A stretch of 64,000 nt of DNA from Hexactinellida sp. DTS-2022 (taxonomy: Eukaryota; Porifera; Hexactinellida), in the NCBI GenBank assembly GCA_028753945.1, contig JAPNXP010000002.1, positions 7,192,001 to 7,256,000 of the forward strand. The letters are read 5' to 3'. Under the pieces are notes generated by a model that did not search any database, was not told the origin of the DNA, and saw only the letters and a program-made list of their open reading frames with translations. Positions 46,060-58,109 of this stretch are shown here, in pieces (within the stretch, counting starts at the first letter, position 1; each line of letters starts with the position of its first letter). The position numbers and the translations under genes are program-made.

Positions 46060-46270
46060 AAATAAGATTTTGAGAGCAAATTGCTCCCAATACCCGGTTT
46101 ACTATCCATCAATAATACATTTTGTGACCCTAACTCGCACAACTTTTCCAAATGACCATATATGGGCATAAAATGTGTCGATTTTGGATGATTTAGCAAA
46201 TATTTTTCTCGAAAACTATAAACGCTAGAGCTTAGCACTAACTTTGTAATCACATCTATGTACTATTACA
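46060..46270 (+). repeat. Dispersed CCATATATGG / CTAGAGCTTAGC repeat
   Basis: Contains TTTGTGACCCTAACTCG, GACCATATATGGGCATAAAA and CTAGAGCTTAGC in the same order as 30-235. Confidence 0.7.
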
Positions 46271-46371
46271 AACTCATATGAAAACGGCTGAAAGCATTTG
46301 CTTAATAGTTGCAAACATATAAATTCAATTAATTTGAGTCAAAATAGTGGTGTATGTAAAACCTACCATTA

Positions 46372-46703
46372 TAACCTTTGGTCAAGATTCCACAAATTCG
46401 GTTCAATATGTTTGAAAACAAGTTTATATGATTGAATACATATGTATCTTTATAGAATTATGTTTTTTGACACTTCCGACAAAAAGTTTTCCAGTTACAG
46501 CCCTTTGAAGTCAGTCTTCGACTTCCAAACAAAGAAATGTTGTAGTTTGGCAGTTAAAATCTGACTTCAAAGTGATGTAACTGTGAACATTTTTGTCGGA
46601 AGTGTCAAAAAACGTAATTCTATAAAGGTACATATGTATTCATTTATTTAAACTTGGTTTGAAACATATTGAAACAAATTTGTGAAATCTAGATCAAATG
46701 TTA
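46372..46703. mobile_element. Foldback element, ~162-bp arms with almost no loop
   Basis: Left arm words CAAGATTCCACAAATT, CAATATGTTTGAAAAC, ACACTTCCGACAAAAAG and TTTGAAGTCAG are mirrored on the right down to a centre near 46537. Identity is high but not perfect. No clear duplication was fixed. Confidence 0.8.
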
Positions 46704-47415
46704 TGTTCCTTCATTTGAAAATTGACCTTTTGATGATGAGGCACACATTCCTAACCTTTAAAAAGGTCGCAACTTCTAAGATATGAGTCAGAAACACCTG
46801 AAATTTTCAATGCTGGTTTATTTTATAAGGTACTATCCAAAGAGATCATAATTCTCAATCTCATCCATGAGTATAGTGGGGCCTTAAGGCTCTCTGCCTC
46901 TGCAGAAATATTAGGCCAAGTAGTCCACTCTAATCGTGAACCTTAGCAACTTATCCAAATACTAAGCCCAATCCCCCTTGCTATAACCCATTATATTATT
47001 CATACCCCATTTTCTAATTGATTATAAATTAATCTGAGTTTTTCCCCCAATAAATAAAACATTCATTTTCTTCAAATGTATTTCTGAATGTATAAATCTT
47101 TGAACAAACAAATAAATTGGCATTGATGGTATCTCTACACACACTTAAGTAAGTAGTACATAAAAGTTAACAAATGTCTTAATAAGTTAATTTAAAATTT
47201 GTACTCCTTCCCGAAATTTGTATGGCATTTTTTTCTGAAAATGCTTTGAATGAACTTGAAATAGTACACGTTTACCAAGAAATTTCTATTAAGAGTGTTC
47301 GCATTAACATATTAGCAATCATATTTTAACAAGGAGCTTGTCACTAGCCATCCTATTTTTGTTATTCTGCAATTATTGTGTAATTAGAATCAAAATGCTT
47401 CTATGAGAAACAATA
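46704..47415. other. AT-rich spacer
   Basis: I see no gene or repeat boundary here. Confidence 0.4.
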
Positions 47416-47419
47416 TTAA

Positions 47420-48274
47420 GGAGCCAGGAAGTTAAATATGGCCAGTTTCTTTAGAACGTCTCTAGAAAGTTAATCAGAACACTCCAATTTTTATGTCAGC
47501 ATGACTGGAACCACATAAAAAGTCATCAAGAAAATTTCTAGAAGATTCTGATGTATATTCTTGTCAGGATAGATCAAAACGTCGTAAATCCAAAACCTGC
47601 AGGGCCAGCAGGGGGCAGAAAATGACCGTCAGCTATAAGTCCGTCAAATTCAATCATATTGCTTAGCAAATTTGGATTTAGACCTATTTGAATTACTCTA
47701 AACAGTTGAGATACGAAAATTCATATTTCTGCAAATTTTAATTTCTTTGACCATATATGGTCATATGGATGCGCCACTTTTGATGACAGAGCAATTAATT
47801 ATCTCACGAATGAGAAGTCGTTGCGACTAGCTCTAACAATTTAACGATGTCAATTAATCAATACAAATTCACTGGGCAACAAATTGGGACAACATATCAT
47901 GTAGATTTACATTCTATGATTTTTTTTACTATATATGGATGTGTCATGTGGCACAATTTGATGACATAGCAAAAATAAAATCTCTTTTAGAGCTTATTTC
48001 TAACTTCCGGACACTAACAGCTGCAGTTTTTAGACCACTTTACCAGGGTTATGATTATATAACAAGATATTTAGACCCGTTATAAATGACCGAATTTCAG
48101 ACGGATTTTTGGACGTTTTTACTTTCCTGCCTAGAATATACATTAGAATCTTCTAGAATTTTTTTTGATGACTTTTTATGTGCTTCCAGTCATGCTTATA
48201 TAAAAATTGGACTGTTCTGATTAACTTTGTAGAGACGTTCTATAGAAACTGGCCATATTTAACTTCATGGCCCC
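47420..48274. mobile_element. TTAA element family C (855 bp)
   Basis: Ends GGAGCCAGGAAGTTAAATAT and ATATTTAACTTCATGGCCCC with ~190-bp near-complementary arms; TTAA at 47416-47419 and 48275-48278. No coding. A truncated copy lies at 52165-52839. Confidence 0.88.
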
Positions 48275-48278
48275 TTAA

Positions 48279-48522
48279 GTTTAAATTACCCCACATTAAA
48301 AATTTGTTGTAATAATCTGTAATTGTGAGAAATAGATCCCTATACGATACAAATTAAAACCTAAAAGAAAATGTCTCTATCTATTATTTGGTCTCTAAAT
48401 TTGGATAATACATATCTCGAATATGGGGATTTCCAAAAGTGTTGGTCGTTAATATGCTAACTTTTGGCAATGTGGGCATCTATGTTAGTTATCAGAATCA
48501 ATATTTAAACACCTTTAGTGAT
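48279..48522 (-). mobile_element. TTAA element family A, partial copy
   Basis: Starts directly after the TTAA that ends family C (GTTTAAATTACCCCAC) and follows family wording to about 48522, where it stops. Confidence 0.75.
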
Positions 48523-48705
48523 TTCATGTCAATACATATAAGGATTCCAGCAATATATGTATAAATAGTGGAGAACTACAACTCAATACACTAACAAACA
48601 ATAAGTATTTCTCAAAATCATTTCTATGGCGAAAAAGATTGCTACTCGAGCAGAAACTAATGTGTGGTTGGTTGGACAGTTATTACCTAATATATCAGAT
48701 GTTAA

Positions 48706-49423
48706 GGTTAAATTACGGCAGATTCACCCAAAAAACACATGAATTTAGTTTTGAAGGTGGGAGTTTGAATTTCACATATATGATGGAAGAGATTATAGCC
48801 ATATCGAAACTGAAAACGAAATCTAATTATCTTCTATAAATTCGAAATTATTGGGCTTGCAGTATTATGCTAATACAAAAGTCCCATAGGGGGATTTTTT
48901 CGACTCCACCTGATAAGTGTGTAGTTTGCAAGATCATTATTTGCTAAAGACCTGTACTGTGTGAACTATCAGAAAGATCATCGTTATGGGCGGTTGGTGA
49001 GTAGTTTAGAATTTTGATAAGATCTAAATAAAAAATATTGCGACCTTTTGAAACCAAAAAATGAATAAAAAGGTCATCTTTTCATGCGAAATTTGATAAA
49101 ATGCTTGATAAAAAAAATTCCAAGTCATAATTCAAAAATGTAAACCGTCTACCTACTCCGTACGCTTATAATCTTTAAATATTGATTCTGATGACAAACA
49201 TTGATAATTGCATTGCCAAATTACCGCATAATATCGACCACCACTTTTGGAAATCGCCCTATGGGAGATTTGTATTAGCCAAATTTTGAAACCGACAAAA
49301 AATAAAAAGTATAATAGATAGGGACATTTTCTTTTTGGTTTATTGATTTGTATCGTATAGGTATATATTTCTCACAATTACAGATTAATACAAGAACTTT
49401 CATTCACGTGGGGTAATTTAACC
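48706..49423 (+). mobile_element. TTAA element family A, complete copy (718 bp)
   Basis: GGTTAAATTACGGCAG to GGGGTAATTTAACC, flanked by TTAA at 48702-48705 and 49424-49427. The second TTAA also begins element B. Confidence 0.9.
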
Positions 49424-49427
49424 TTAA

Positions 49428-50123
49428 GGTTCAGGTATACTCTACAAAATTTGAAAATTTAGATAAAATCCAAATCATTGTCTATCTCTCTTTTATTGCA
49501 TTTTTGGATTGTATTGATACAAATAAGTACTCTCAAGAGATTTCTAAGAAGAATTCCTATTATTTTCCAGTTTAAGACACTTTGGTCACCTCAATCTAGG
49601 AATAATTGATGAAAATTTTTTTTTCAAAACCCGCTATCGCAAAACTAACATTTTCAGATTTGTGTAGATAAGAAACTTTTTCAGTTTTGCACGTAGAATC
49701 GAAATCTCAACGGTTTCGGATAGATCTCGTCTAGATCCATCCTGTATCGTTTGCGATTTATTAAATTAGAAATATTTGCAGAGCTTTGCGGATTTTGGAT
49801 AGGAAAATTTCGATTAAAAAGTTGACATCACGTAATAATCAAGAAAATTAAAAATATATTAAATTTGAACAATCCCAGACGATGCAGGATAAACAAGATA
49901 TAGATAAACGCATTTAAACAGTATTTACTATTGTAAGGTTCATTATTACTAAAAAATCTCTTACACAAATGAGTAAAATTTGAAAACCTAAAATTTCCCA
50001 GTTACTTGTCATTGAATATTATTGCATTTTTGCAAATAGAAGGATGATTCAAATCCGCAGTAAAAATTTCAAGTTAATGAGGTAAATATTTTTGGTAGAA
50101 GTGCTCTAGAGTATACCTGAACC
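49428..50123. mobile_element. TTAA element family B (696 bp)
   Basis: Ends GGTTCAGGTATACTCTA and TAGAGTATACCTGAACC; TTAA on each side (49424-49427, 50124-50127). The GGTT terminal bases are the same as in family A. No coding. Confidence 0.9.
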
Positions 50124-50129
50124 TTAAGG

Positions 50130-50600
50130 GATTCACGGTGAACGAACTGAACGAACGCCAACATTTTCCGAACGGCAATTGAACGAATTGAACGAACTGT
50201 ACAGAACGAACTAAACTGAATAAAGATAAATTATTAATATAGATCCATTAAATATAATAGGTGACTGCAAAAGTGGTAATTCCTGACATCCATAGTGGAC
50301 TCATGTCTCTTAGCTTAGATTCTAGCTTCTTAACCTGAACTTCAATTTCAGCTTGGAGGATCGAACAGTCTATCATAAACGGAATAGTTCGACCCACTTA
50401 ATGACACTGAACGAACTGAACTAATTGAACGAACTGAACTAACTTAATTGAACGGATTGAACGAACGCGGGTTAGGCGTGAACGAACTGAACGAACGCTG
50501 GTGGAGCTGAAGTTAGGAGGTGAACTTGAACGAACTGAACGTGCGTCAATTTAAGATGAACTGAATTGCGTCAATTCTGTCCGTTCGTGAACCTTTCATT
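50130..50600. repeat. GAACGAACTGAACGAACG-rich element or array
   Basis: Short words GAACGAACTGAAC and AATTGAACGAACTG recur many times, denser at both edges (50135-50220 and 50400-50545), and near 50580 a complementary CGTTCGTGAACC appears. It may be an element with repetitive termini. Confidence 0.55.
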
Positions 50601-50644
50601 CCCTGGTACTAACTTGATTACCTATATAATGTATAGTACTTCTA

Positions 50645-50725
50645 GTATTGATGGACCCATTATTCGGGGGAGTGGGGGGCGATTATTCGAGGTTTGCTGC
50701 TATTCGAGTATATACGGGGTGGTCA
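50645..50725. repeat. Fragment of the ACCGTATT/ATTCGAGTA MITE family
   Basis: GGGGCGATTATTCGAGGTTTG and GCTATTCGAGTATATACGGGG resemble the end of the MITE at 34333-34576. Confidence 0.55.
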
Positions 50726-52160
50726 ATAATGCTCAATATATTATCCCTTAAATTGCCGGAATTAGTTGCTGCCCATGAATTTTACACTATATTGCTGGAC
50801 CATTGGGTACTATAGAATTTGTTCTCAAACGAAGGGTGATAGTAAATTTGGAGCTTTGGCAACATTTAACTCTAATTAATTAGGAGTACACTGAGTATCT
50901 TGCTATAATAAGTTATATTGATAATGCAACTATTCGCATTGGATTCTATTTCCGAAATTCGTATATTAGACGTTTCAAATTTCCAAATCGACATCTGCTA
51001 GGTATAGTATGTCCTTATCAATTTTTATGACTAAGTTGTACACTTGTAAGCAGGATTGTAAACGTACTTCATTTTTTATTCAAATCAAATCATTCAGATT
51101 TCTAATAATTTCAAAGCAAATAAGATACAATCACTGGCCAGTCAAAAACCCCGAATCAAATCAATTTAAATCAAATATTTGAAATATTTGAATCGATTTA
51201 CAACCCTGGTTGTAGGTTGTTCCACCTGTCATTTTCCACCTCAGTTCACCTTGAGAGAGGAAATTTCCTTTCTCACAATCCCTACTTACTATTAATTGTG
51301 TACACCTACTGAATGAGTGATTTCCATCATTTGCACATCTAGAGGTTACAACATCTACTTAGCAATGAGACTTTTATTTATGGCCCCTATGCTAGCATTT
51401 TGTTTCTATTCTATTATTAGTTTTGCTCTCGTTTTTACACATAGTTAATAGTGTTCATTTTTCTCCTTAAACATTTCAAATTAGAGTCAGAATTTATAAG
51501 AGATTCATGAATCATTTGTTATTGTTCGTCAAGTTTCAGGTTTATATTGATTACTTCCAAATAACTAAAGAATAGATAGTGGTTTGTAAATTGAGTAATA
51601 TTTCCGATGAAAATATGATAAATTTAATTACTAAGGAATTAGTATTGTGTTTCAATAGCAAGGTTTGCTCCATATTCCGGTTGCTGTGAACTCAGAAAAT
51701 TCAGTTCCCAATGTACGCAAGATAACAAATTTCTAATAGTAAATCTGAAACTGTATGGTCGATTCGCCCAGGTTAGCCTTTTAAAGCAAGTTTCTAGCAA
51801 AAAATTATATTTTGAAATTGTAAAACAGGTGTAAAATATAATTTACGAAGCCATTGGGGGACCCCTAAATCAGTTCATAAATTCCTGAAATTTTTTCCAC
51901 TATCATTTTATGACACATAGAAACTTCCTAGGGGGTTCCCCATAAACATTTCAAAAATTCGATTTTTTTGGGACACCCTACTCGATAACCCCATTATCTA
52001 ATTCGAAGCACCTCTATACGTATGTTAAATACAAACTGAATTAATCATAATTGAATATGTCAGTGTATCCAATATGAAAGAATATTCTCGGAGAAGTATA
52101 TATAATCACATAATATGTCTTTGTTATGGAATGTGTATTTCCGGTGCCACGTGGTTAGTG
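50726..52160. other. AT-rich stretch without recognised gene
   Basis: I see no gene. No repeat ends could be fixed. Confidence 0.4.
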
Positions 52161-52164
52161 TCCT

Positions 52165-52839
52165 TTTTTCCAGTATTTTAGACGGATTTGGGACGTTTTG
52201 TACTTTCCTAACAAGAATATACATACACTAACCGGCCAAAAGTATTTGCACAGCAATAATTTGAATTCATACATTTGAGGTTATACAGCATAATAATATT
52301 ACTAGATGCTACAAAATGGCTATTAACATGAAACGATATATAAAGTATAATAAAACAGCAAAATCTTTGAATTTACATTTTTATTAAGGCGTTAAACTCA
52401 TTAAATATATAATTAGCTAATTAAATAATATATTATTGATCATTAAGATGCAATGTTAATATTTTAATTCTGATAGCGGATTTGAATTCCATATGGTTAA
52501 ATTACTATAAGTACATAATTTCTAATCAATCCGAATACTTTCTACTCTGATTCAGCCACATTTCCATTTGTGCCACTTATGCCACAAGTGGCACGTGGCA
52601 GAAACACTTGTGCCACTTCGTGGAAATTTTCTAAATTTAATTGAAATCGCAATATTTTGCAATGTAAATCAATAATATGATATTTATAGTCATTTCAGAA
52701 TAGTTTAGATAGCTGTTAATAAGTTACCAGGAGAGTACTGTCTGTGGACTAAAATTCCTATTGTTCAAATACTTTTGGCTGCTTAGTGTACAATATAATC
52801 TTCTAGAAAAGTTTTGATGACTTTTTATGGGCTTCCAGT
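52165..52839. mobile_element. Truncated TTAA family C copy carrying a Tc1-like MITE
   Basis: TTTTAGACGGATTTGGGACG and, after the MITE, AATATAATCTTCTAGAA with GATGACTTTTTATGGGCTTC match 48090-48190. It is cut off by the hAT terminus at 52840. Confidence 0.7.
52226..52788. mobile_element. Tc1/mariner-like MITE (563 bp)
   Basis: Ends CACTAACCGGCCAAAAGTAT and ATACTTTTGGCTGCTTAGTG flanked by TA. Inner sequence with GTGCCACTTATGCCACAAG is shared with 57480-57800. Confidence 0.85.
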
Positions 52840-52960
52840 CAGTGACGTCGCCACGGGGGGGGCATAGTGGGGCAATGCCCCCCCTGGTAGAAATCCTCGC
52901 CCCGGGGCAATGCCCCTCCTTGTAAAATATTTTGAACTATTTTATTCCTCTGATGCTATT
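52840..52960 (+). repeat. hAT terminus and sub-terminal hairpin
   Basis: CAGTGACGTCGCCACGG followed by G-run, CATAGTGGGGCAATGCCCC and CCTCGCCCCGGGGCAATG. Similar wording at 22180-22310. The opposite end is not seen. Confidence 0.6.
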
Positions 52961-53465
52961 GAATTAAATTTAAGTGTGCATCATAGAATACTGGAATATA
53001 ACTGTTAGTTTGAAGTTCAGGCATCTTGTTAGTTATTTGTGTTCTGGCCAGTCTAGCCATACATTTCTGACATTCCATTGTGTTATTTGATATCAAATTA
53101 TTATCAATCAATACAATAAAGTCTCCACATCCCAAAGTTAGGGATCGACTTGTACGTTTCTTAGTGATATTTAATTTTATATTTGGAGTTGGTATATTAT
53201 TACACAGCTTTAATATCTAGAAAATTATCTGTTCAAATTAGCATAAATATCCAAATTATTTATTCTGTCGATATATAAACCGATCACTAGGATCTACGGA
53301 AATAAATACACAACTAGGGGTCTCAAGAACGTCATATAATTTGAAAAGGAACATGCTTGAAATATATGCGAGGGCCGCAGGCCCGAGTACAAGTTGTATG
53401 GACTCGCGTAGAGCAGACGAGCAGCTTTGTACTAATAAATATTTGTGGTTGGGATCTCCGAACTA
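52961..53465. other. AT-rich spacer
   Basis: I see no gene or repeat boundary. Confidence 0.4.
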
Positions 53466-53468
53466 GTT

Positions 53469-53618
53469 TCAATAATCCAATATAACTTGAGCATATTTGG
53501 AATAATCCAATAAAAGTTGAGAATATTTGGAATAATCCAATAAAAACTTGAGTATATTTGCAATAATCCAATAAAACTGGGGTATATTTGCAATGATCCA
53601 ATAAAACTGGAAAATATT
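53469..53618 (+). repeat. Tandem repeat, ~30-bp unit, five copies
   Basis: AATAATCCAATAAAA followed by CTTGAGTATATTTGC-like text repeats five times with small changes. Confidence 0.85.
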
Positions 53619-54055
53619 TACATATAAGTGGAGTATTGTTGATTATATTTGGAAACTTTGAAAAAACTGAGCATTTATGGAATTTTCCCATAATAGTAGG
53701 ATAAATATATATCACTATTTGCCCAACCCAGTAATTTGTTTCCAGGTAAACCTAAATGTACTAAATGTGCGTGAAACTCTAGGATAAATATATGGGAGTT
53801 TATTATTTTTTATAATTAAAAAAAAAATAGAATAGTAGAGGATATATAACAAATACAGTGGAATCCCGCGTATCGGGGCACTCGCGTATTGGGGCACGCC
53901 TCGTATCGGGGCAGTCGGTTGAGAATTTGGTTTTTTCAACCATTAAAAATAACCCCGCGAGTCGGGGCGCCATTCAGTTATCGGGGCACTCCACCGAAGA
54001 TTATTTCTCTTGAGTAACATGCTTTTTACTTTTGAGCAGCTTAATATTCTTTGTA

Positions 54056-54160
54056 ATGGCCGCTAAGCGTCACCCACTCACGCTAGAGACTCGTGCTGAG
54101 GTAATCGGGGGAGTTTTTCAAAAAAAGAATTCCGTGAATATCATAGATTTGTGACTCCTA
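54056..54160 (+). pseudogene. N-terminal start of a pogo-type transposase (CENP-B-like HTH)
   Basis: From ATG 54056 the frame reads MAAKRHPLTLETRAEVIGG and continues for 34 codons to a stop. KRxxLTLExRxEVI is the usual beginning of the CENP-B-type helix-turn-helix of pogo/Tigger transposases, which binds the element ends. The rest of the gene is missing, so this is a fragment kept in a deletion derivative. Confidence 0.75.
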
Positions 54161-54174
54161 GTGTAGGTAAAGTA

Positions 54175-54939
54175 CTGTAATACCTCGTTTACGTAGTTTT
54201 TTTAACGCATTTTCGTTTTACGCAGAACAATTTTTATGACCAAAACTTTTTTTACGCGATCCTCAACTCGTTTTACGCGATCCTCAACTCGTTTTACGCG
54301 GTTTATCTATGATTTTCATACAATAAATTCTCTTTTTTATGGATATTTTCGATAATTTTTAAGATTTAGTGGTAACAAAGCGGTTCTACATTTCCAAAAA
54401 AACAAAAATGATGATTTAGAGATAGTAGATAGTTAGGGATATGTATTTGTCGTATAGTAAGTTCATCCAAATATATTATTGGTCAAATGAATACATATTT
54501 GCTTCACTATTCACACTAGAAATACCCGGTTGTGGGAGGTGCCTGAAGGTGTAGGGTTGCGGTGTGAAGGGAATTTTAATTCCAGTCACAACACAATTCC
54601 CTTTCTGTGGGATTTCCCAAGATTTCTCACAAGTTGATTTCTATCAGGATTCCCATAGGTAAAAATAATTTCCATTCAAAACGATATTGGAAATCCTATG
54701 GGAATTCCCATGGGATTAACATACACACGGAAACCTTGGCTATCTGAGAGGTCCGGATGTTGGATTTTTTAGTGTTTAAACACTAGGTATTTAAAATTTT
54801 ATTCGATGTTTATAATATTTGGAAACGCATCTATTGGTTTAATATGTGTTACTATGAGAATGAACCGTTTTTTTACGCGATTTCGTTTTACGCGGGCTTT
54901 TCAAGGAACGCATCTACCGCGTAAAAAGAGGGACACCTG
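54175..54939. mobile_element. Tigger/pogo-type MITE, copy 2 (765 bp)
   Basis: CTGTAATACCTCG to GAGGGACACCTG between TA dinucleotides. Follows copy 1 (14142-14887) along its whole length with scattered changes and a repeated GCGATCCTCAACTCG. Confidence 0.88.
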
Positions 54940-55047
54940 TATAATGTGAAATTGTAATGTGTAGTACTACTTAAATATCAGCCTTAACTCTAGGTTTTGA
55001 CTATATGTATATGATTTGTTGTGTAGGTGCTAACTTAATTGTTTTAA

Positions 55048-55770
55048 GGTTAAATTACAGCAGATTCACCCAAAAAACACATGAATTTAGTTTTGAAGTT
55101 GGGAGTTTGATTTTCAGATATATGATAGAAGACATTATAGCTAGATTCAAACAGAAAACGAAATTAAATTATCTTCTATAACCTCGATTTTATAGGGCGT
55201 GCAGTTTTATGCTAATGCAAAAGTCTCATGGGGGGATTTCTTTATACTCCCACTGATATGTATGTGGATTTCAAGAATATTATTTGCTTAAGACCTATAC
55301 TGTGTGATCTATCAGATAGATCATCGTTATGGGCGGTTGGTGGGCGATTTAGAATTTTGATAAGATCTAAATAAAAAATATTGCGAACTTTTGGAACCAA
55401 AAAATGAATAAAAAGGTCATCTTTTTATGCGAAATTTGATAAAATGTTTGAAAAATAAATTCCAAGTCATAATTCAAAAATTTAAACCGTCTACCAACTC
55501 CGTACGCATATAATCTTTAAATATTGATTCTGATAACAAACATTGATGGCCGCATTGCCAAATTACAACATAATATTGATCACCACTTTTGGAAATCGCC
55601 CTATGGGAAATTTGTATTAACCAAATTTTGAAACCGACAAAAAATAAAAAGTATAATAGATAATGACATTTTCTTTTTGGTTTATTGCTTTGTATCGTAC
55701 AGTATATGTATCTATTTCTCACAATTACAGCTTAATACAAGAACTTTCATTTAAGTGGGGTAATTTAACC
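55048..55770 (+). mobile_element. TTAA element family A, complete copy (723 bp)
   Basis: GGTTAAATTACAGCAG to GGGGTAATTTAACC, flanked by TTAA at 55044-55047 and 55771-55774. Confidence 0.9.
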
Positions 55771-56069
55771 TTAACCAAACATATTGGAGTTTTCTTAGAA
55801 CCCCGCGTATCGGGGCACTCCCTCGTTTCGGGGCGCTGAGCGCTTGGACGGAGGTGCCCCGATACGCGTGGTTCCACTTTACAACTAATAATAATAAGTT
55901 TTGATGGAATTTCATTGATTCAATTTACCCCCGTAAATTGAAGACAGTATTGTTGGTGGTGTCGAGTTTGTCTCTCAAGGTGAACATTTCCTTCCGTATT
56001 TTCGTCATTCCGAGTCGATTTGACTCAACTTCGGAAACTAGTTGACGAGCAGAAAACGACATTTTTGTT

Positions 56070-56228
56070 GTGGAAGGTGTTGGAAGGTGTTGTGTGGAAG
56101 GTGTTGTGTTGTGTGGAAGGTGTTGTGTTGTGTGGAAGGTGTTGTGTTGTGTGGAAGGTGTTGTGTTGTGTGGAAGGTGTTGTGTTGTGTGGAAGGTGTT
56201 ATGTGTGTGGAAGTGTTGTGTGGAAGGT
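56070..56228 (+). repeat. Minisatellite, GTGTTGTGTTGTGTGGAAG unit
   Basis: About seven to eight copies of a ~19-20-bp unit. Thr/His/Gln-rich and Cys/Val-rich reading frames on the two strands are by-products. Confidence 0.9.
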
Positions 56229-56299
56229 ATAATGAAAAAGGTTTGAATATTCCCTTTATATAACATTTTCATTCCAAATCGGAAAGTCACGATTTCATA

Positions 56300-57315
56300 G
56301 CCGAATTGAGAAGATTATTTAAACTTCCTGTCACATGTGGTTATTGATTCTTAGAAATTTAACCTAAATATCTTTTGTTGTATTCGGTTGTTATATGCTC
56401 TAATCACGATTTTATAGCCGAATTGAGAAGAGAATTTATATTTCCTGTCATGTGATTCTAGAAAATTTCAAGCAAACGTAAATATCTTTAGTTGATTTCG
56501 GTTGCTATAAGCTCCAATAATTATTACAAATGGGATCGTAATGGTGATTACACCATAAGCCCGTTGACCCGTTGAAAGCTAACTTCTGGGTAGAATTTGA
56601 ATTTTCATCAATTTGTTGACCTAATTTAGGAAAACAACAACAACAAATATTCATATTATAAATTTATAATTGCGAAATTCGAAAACAGCATAATTATTTA
56701 CCTATCATAACATTTGTTTACCAATTAAAACTTTGAAAGTTAGTTTATATATCAAATATAAATACGGTTTCTATTCCCCATCACTTTAATACAATCCGGA
56801 CACACACACAACGAGAATTAGTAATACGAGCCCTTCGGGGTCGGTCGCTTCGTGACGGATCACTCTCTCACAAAGGCCGCTTCGCGAACTTTGTTCGTTC
56901 GTGGTGGACATTTTGTAATACAAATAACGGCAGCCTTGCGGCCTTACCCACCGTGAGGTAAACAGAATAGAAAAAACCCTCACAGACGGGATGGGAGTGT
57001 GCTCCTTCTGATTGCACTTCCCCAATGTTTAATTTAACTAGAATTACAATATTCAAATTACATTTCATCTTAGTGTAATAGAATTTATTAATGTTTGAAA
57101 TAATTAAAGATTAACAACCTACTTGTAAATGAACGAAAAGTAAAGATTTCAAGGTATAGTCGACTTTAATAAATAACAAAAAGAAACTAATACATAAAAA
57201 CGACTAAACTAATAAATCTAACGAAACAAACAAATACATAAAAACGACTAAACTAATAAATCTACCGAAACAAACTAACTGGATAAAAACTAAATTAATG
57301 ATAAATTTGTGTAGT
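56300..57315. other. Stretch without recognised gene
   Basis: A direct repeat (GATTT-ATAGCCGAATTGAGAAG at about 56291 and 56409) and a GC-richer patch at 56815-56960 are visible; a GACTAAACTAATAAATCTA unit repeats twice near 57210-57270. No gene is supported. Confidence 0.45.
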
Positions 57316-57319
57316 TTAG

Positions 57320-57800
57320 TCCTCCTTAAGGCTCGAGTATAAAGTTGAAATTTTTTGTTCCATTCAAATCCATAGTTATATCAGTAAAAGCCTACACTAT
57401 ACTGATTACAAATCCACCATCAGAATTGATTTCGAATAATAATCGCTCGAGTGATTGATTATAGTTCCATATTGCGTAATATTAAATACATAATTTCAAA
57501 TCTTTAAGATGCAATGAGAATATAGAACTTCTGATTGCAGATTTGAATTCCACATGTTCGAATAACTCTAAGGTGCATAGTTTCAAATCTTCACGAGTAT
57601 ATTCTATTGAGATACAGCCACATTACCATTTGTGCCACTTGTGCCACAATTGGGACGTGGCAGAGACACTTATGCCACTTCATGGAATTTTTTTTTTATG
57701 ACTTGAAATCACAATTTTTAATAATTTATAACTATAGTAAGATATTTATCGTCATTTCAGAGTAGTTTAAATCTGCTTTTTTGGAAGATATTAGTAAAGC
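57320..57800 (+). repeat. Dispersed repeats shared with 23265-23430 and 52390-52750
   Basis: The left part mirrors 23265-23430. The right part (57480-57800) follows the inside of the Tc1-like MITE, with TTTGTGCCACTTGTGCCAC and GGACGTGGCAGAGACACTT. Confidence 0.65.
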
Positions 57801-58109
57801 TAACCCTCAAGCAAACTTCGCACATTCTATATTTAAGGATTTGCCAAGGACATTCCGTTCTATTTATTATAAGCTTTACGAAAAAAATCTCAGTTACTTA
57901 TTAACTGTATTCCCGGCGGCAATTTGTACTTTTCTATGGGTAGAATCATAAGCATAAGCATAGTCTACTCTAATATGCTAAATAGCACAAATGAATGATG
58001 TTTCTAGAACATATATAGTGGGGTCAAAAATTAAGGTTCCGTGACCAACCTCTGGATAGTTAAGTTTTATGCCTGATTCTGATACTTTAGGATATAACTC
58101 GCGATTTAA

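Larger units (their letters stand above)
53856..55879 (+). mobile_element. Pogo-type element, internally deleted, with two nested insertions
   Basis: Ends CAGTGGAATCCCGCGTATCG and CGATACGCGTGGTTCCACTT lie between TA dinucleotides (53854-53855, 55880-55881). TATCGGGGCACTC-like blocks recur inside. A Tigger-type MITE (54175-54939) and a family A element (55048-55770) are nested; without them about 530 bp remain, including the start of a transposase gene. Confidence 0.85.

Noticed and set aside
48639-48839. 66-codon plus frame
   Set aside because: It crosses the left border of a complete family A element, which is non-coding in its other copies.
53332-53715. 127-codon minus frame with repeated LLDYCKYT-like text
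   Set aside because: Produced by the ~30-bp tandem repeat at 53469-53618.
55925-56290. Thr/His-rich 121-codon frame and Val/Cys-rich frames on the other strand
   Set aside because: They are read through the 19-20-bp minisatellite.
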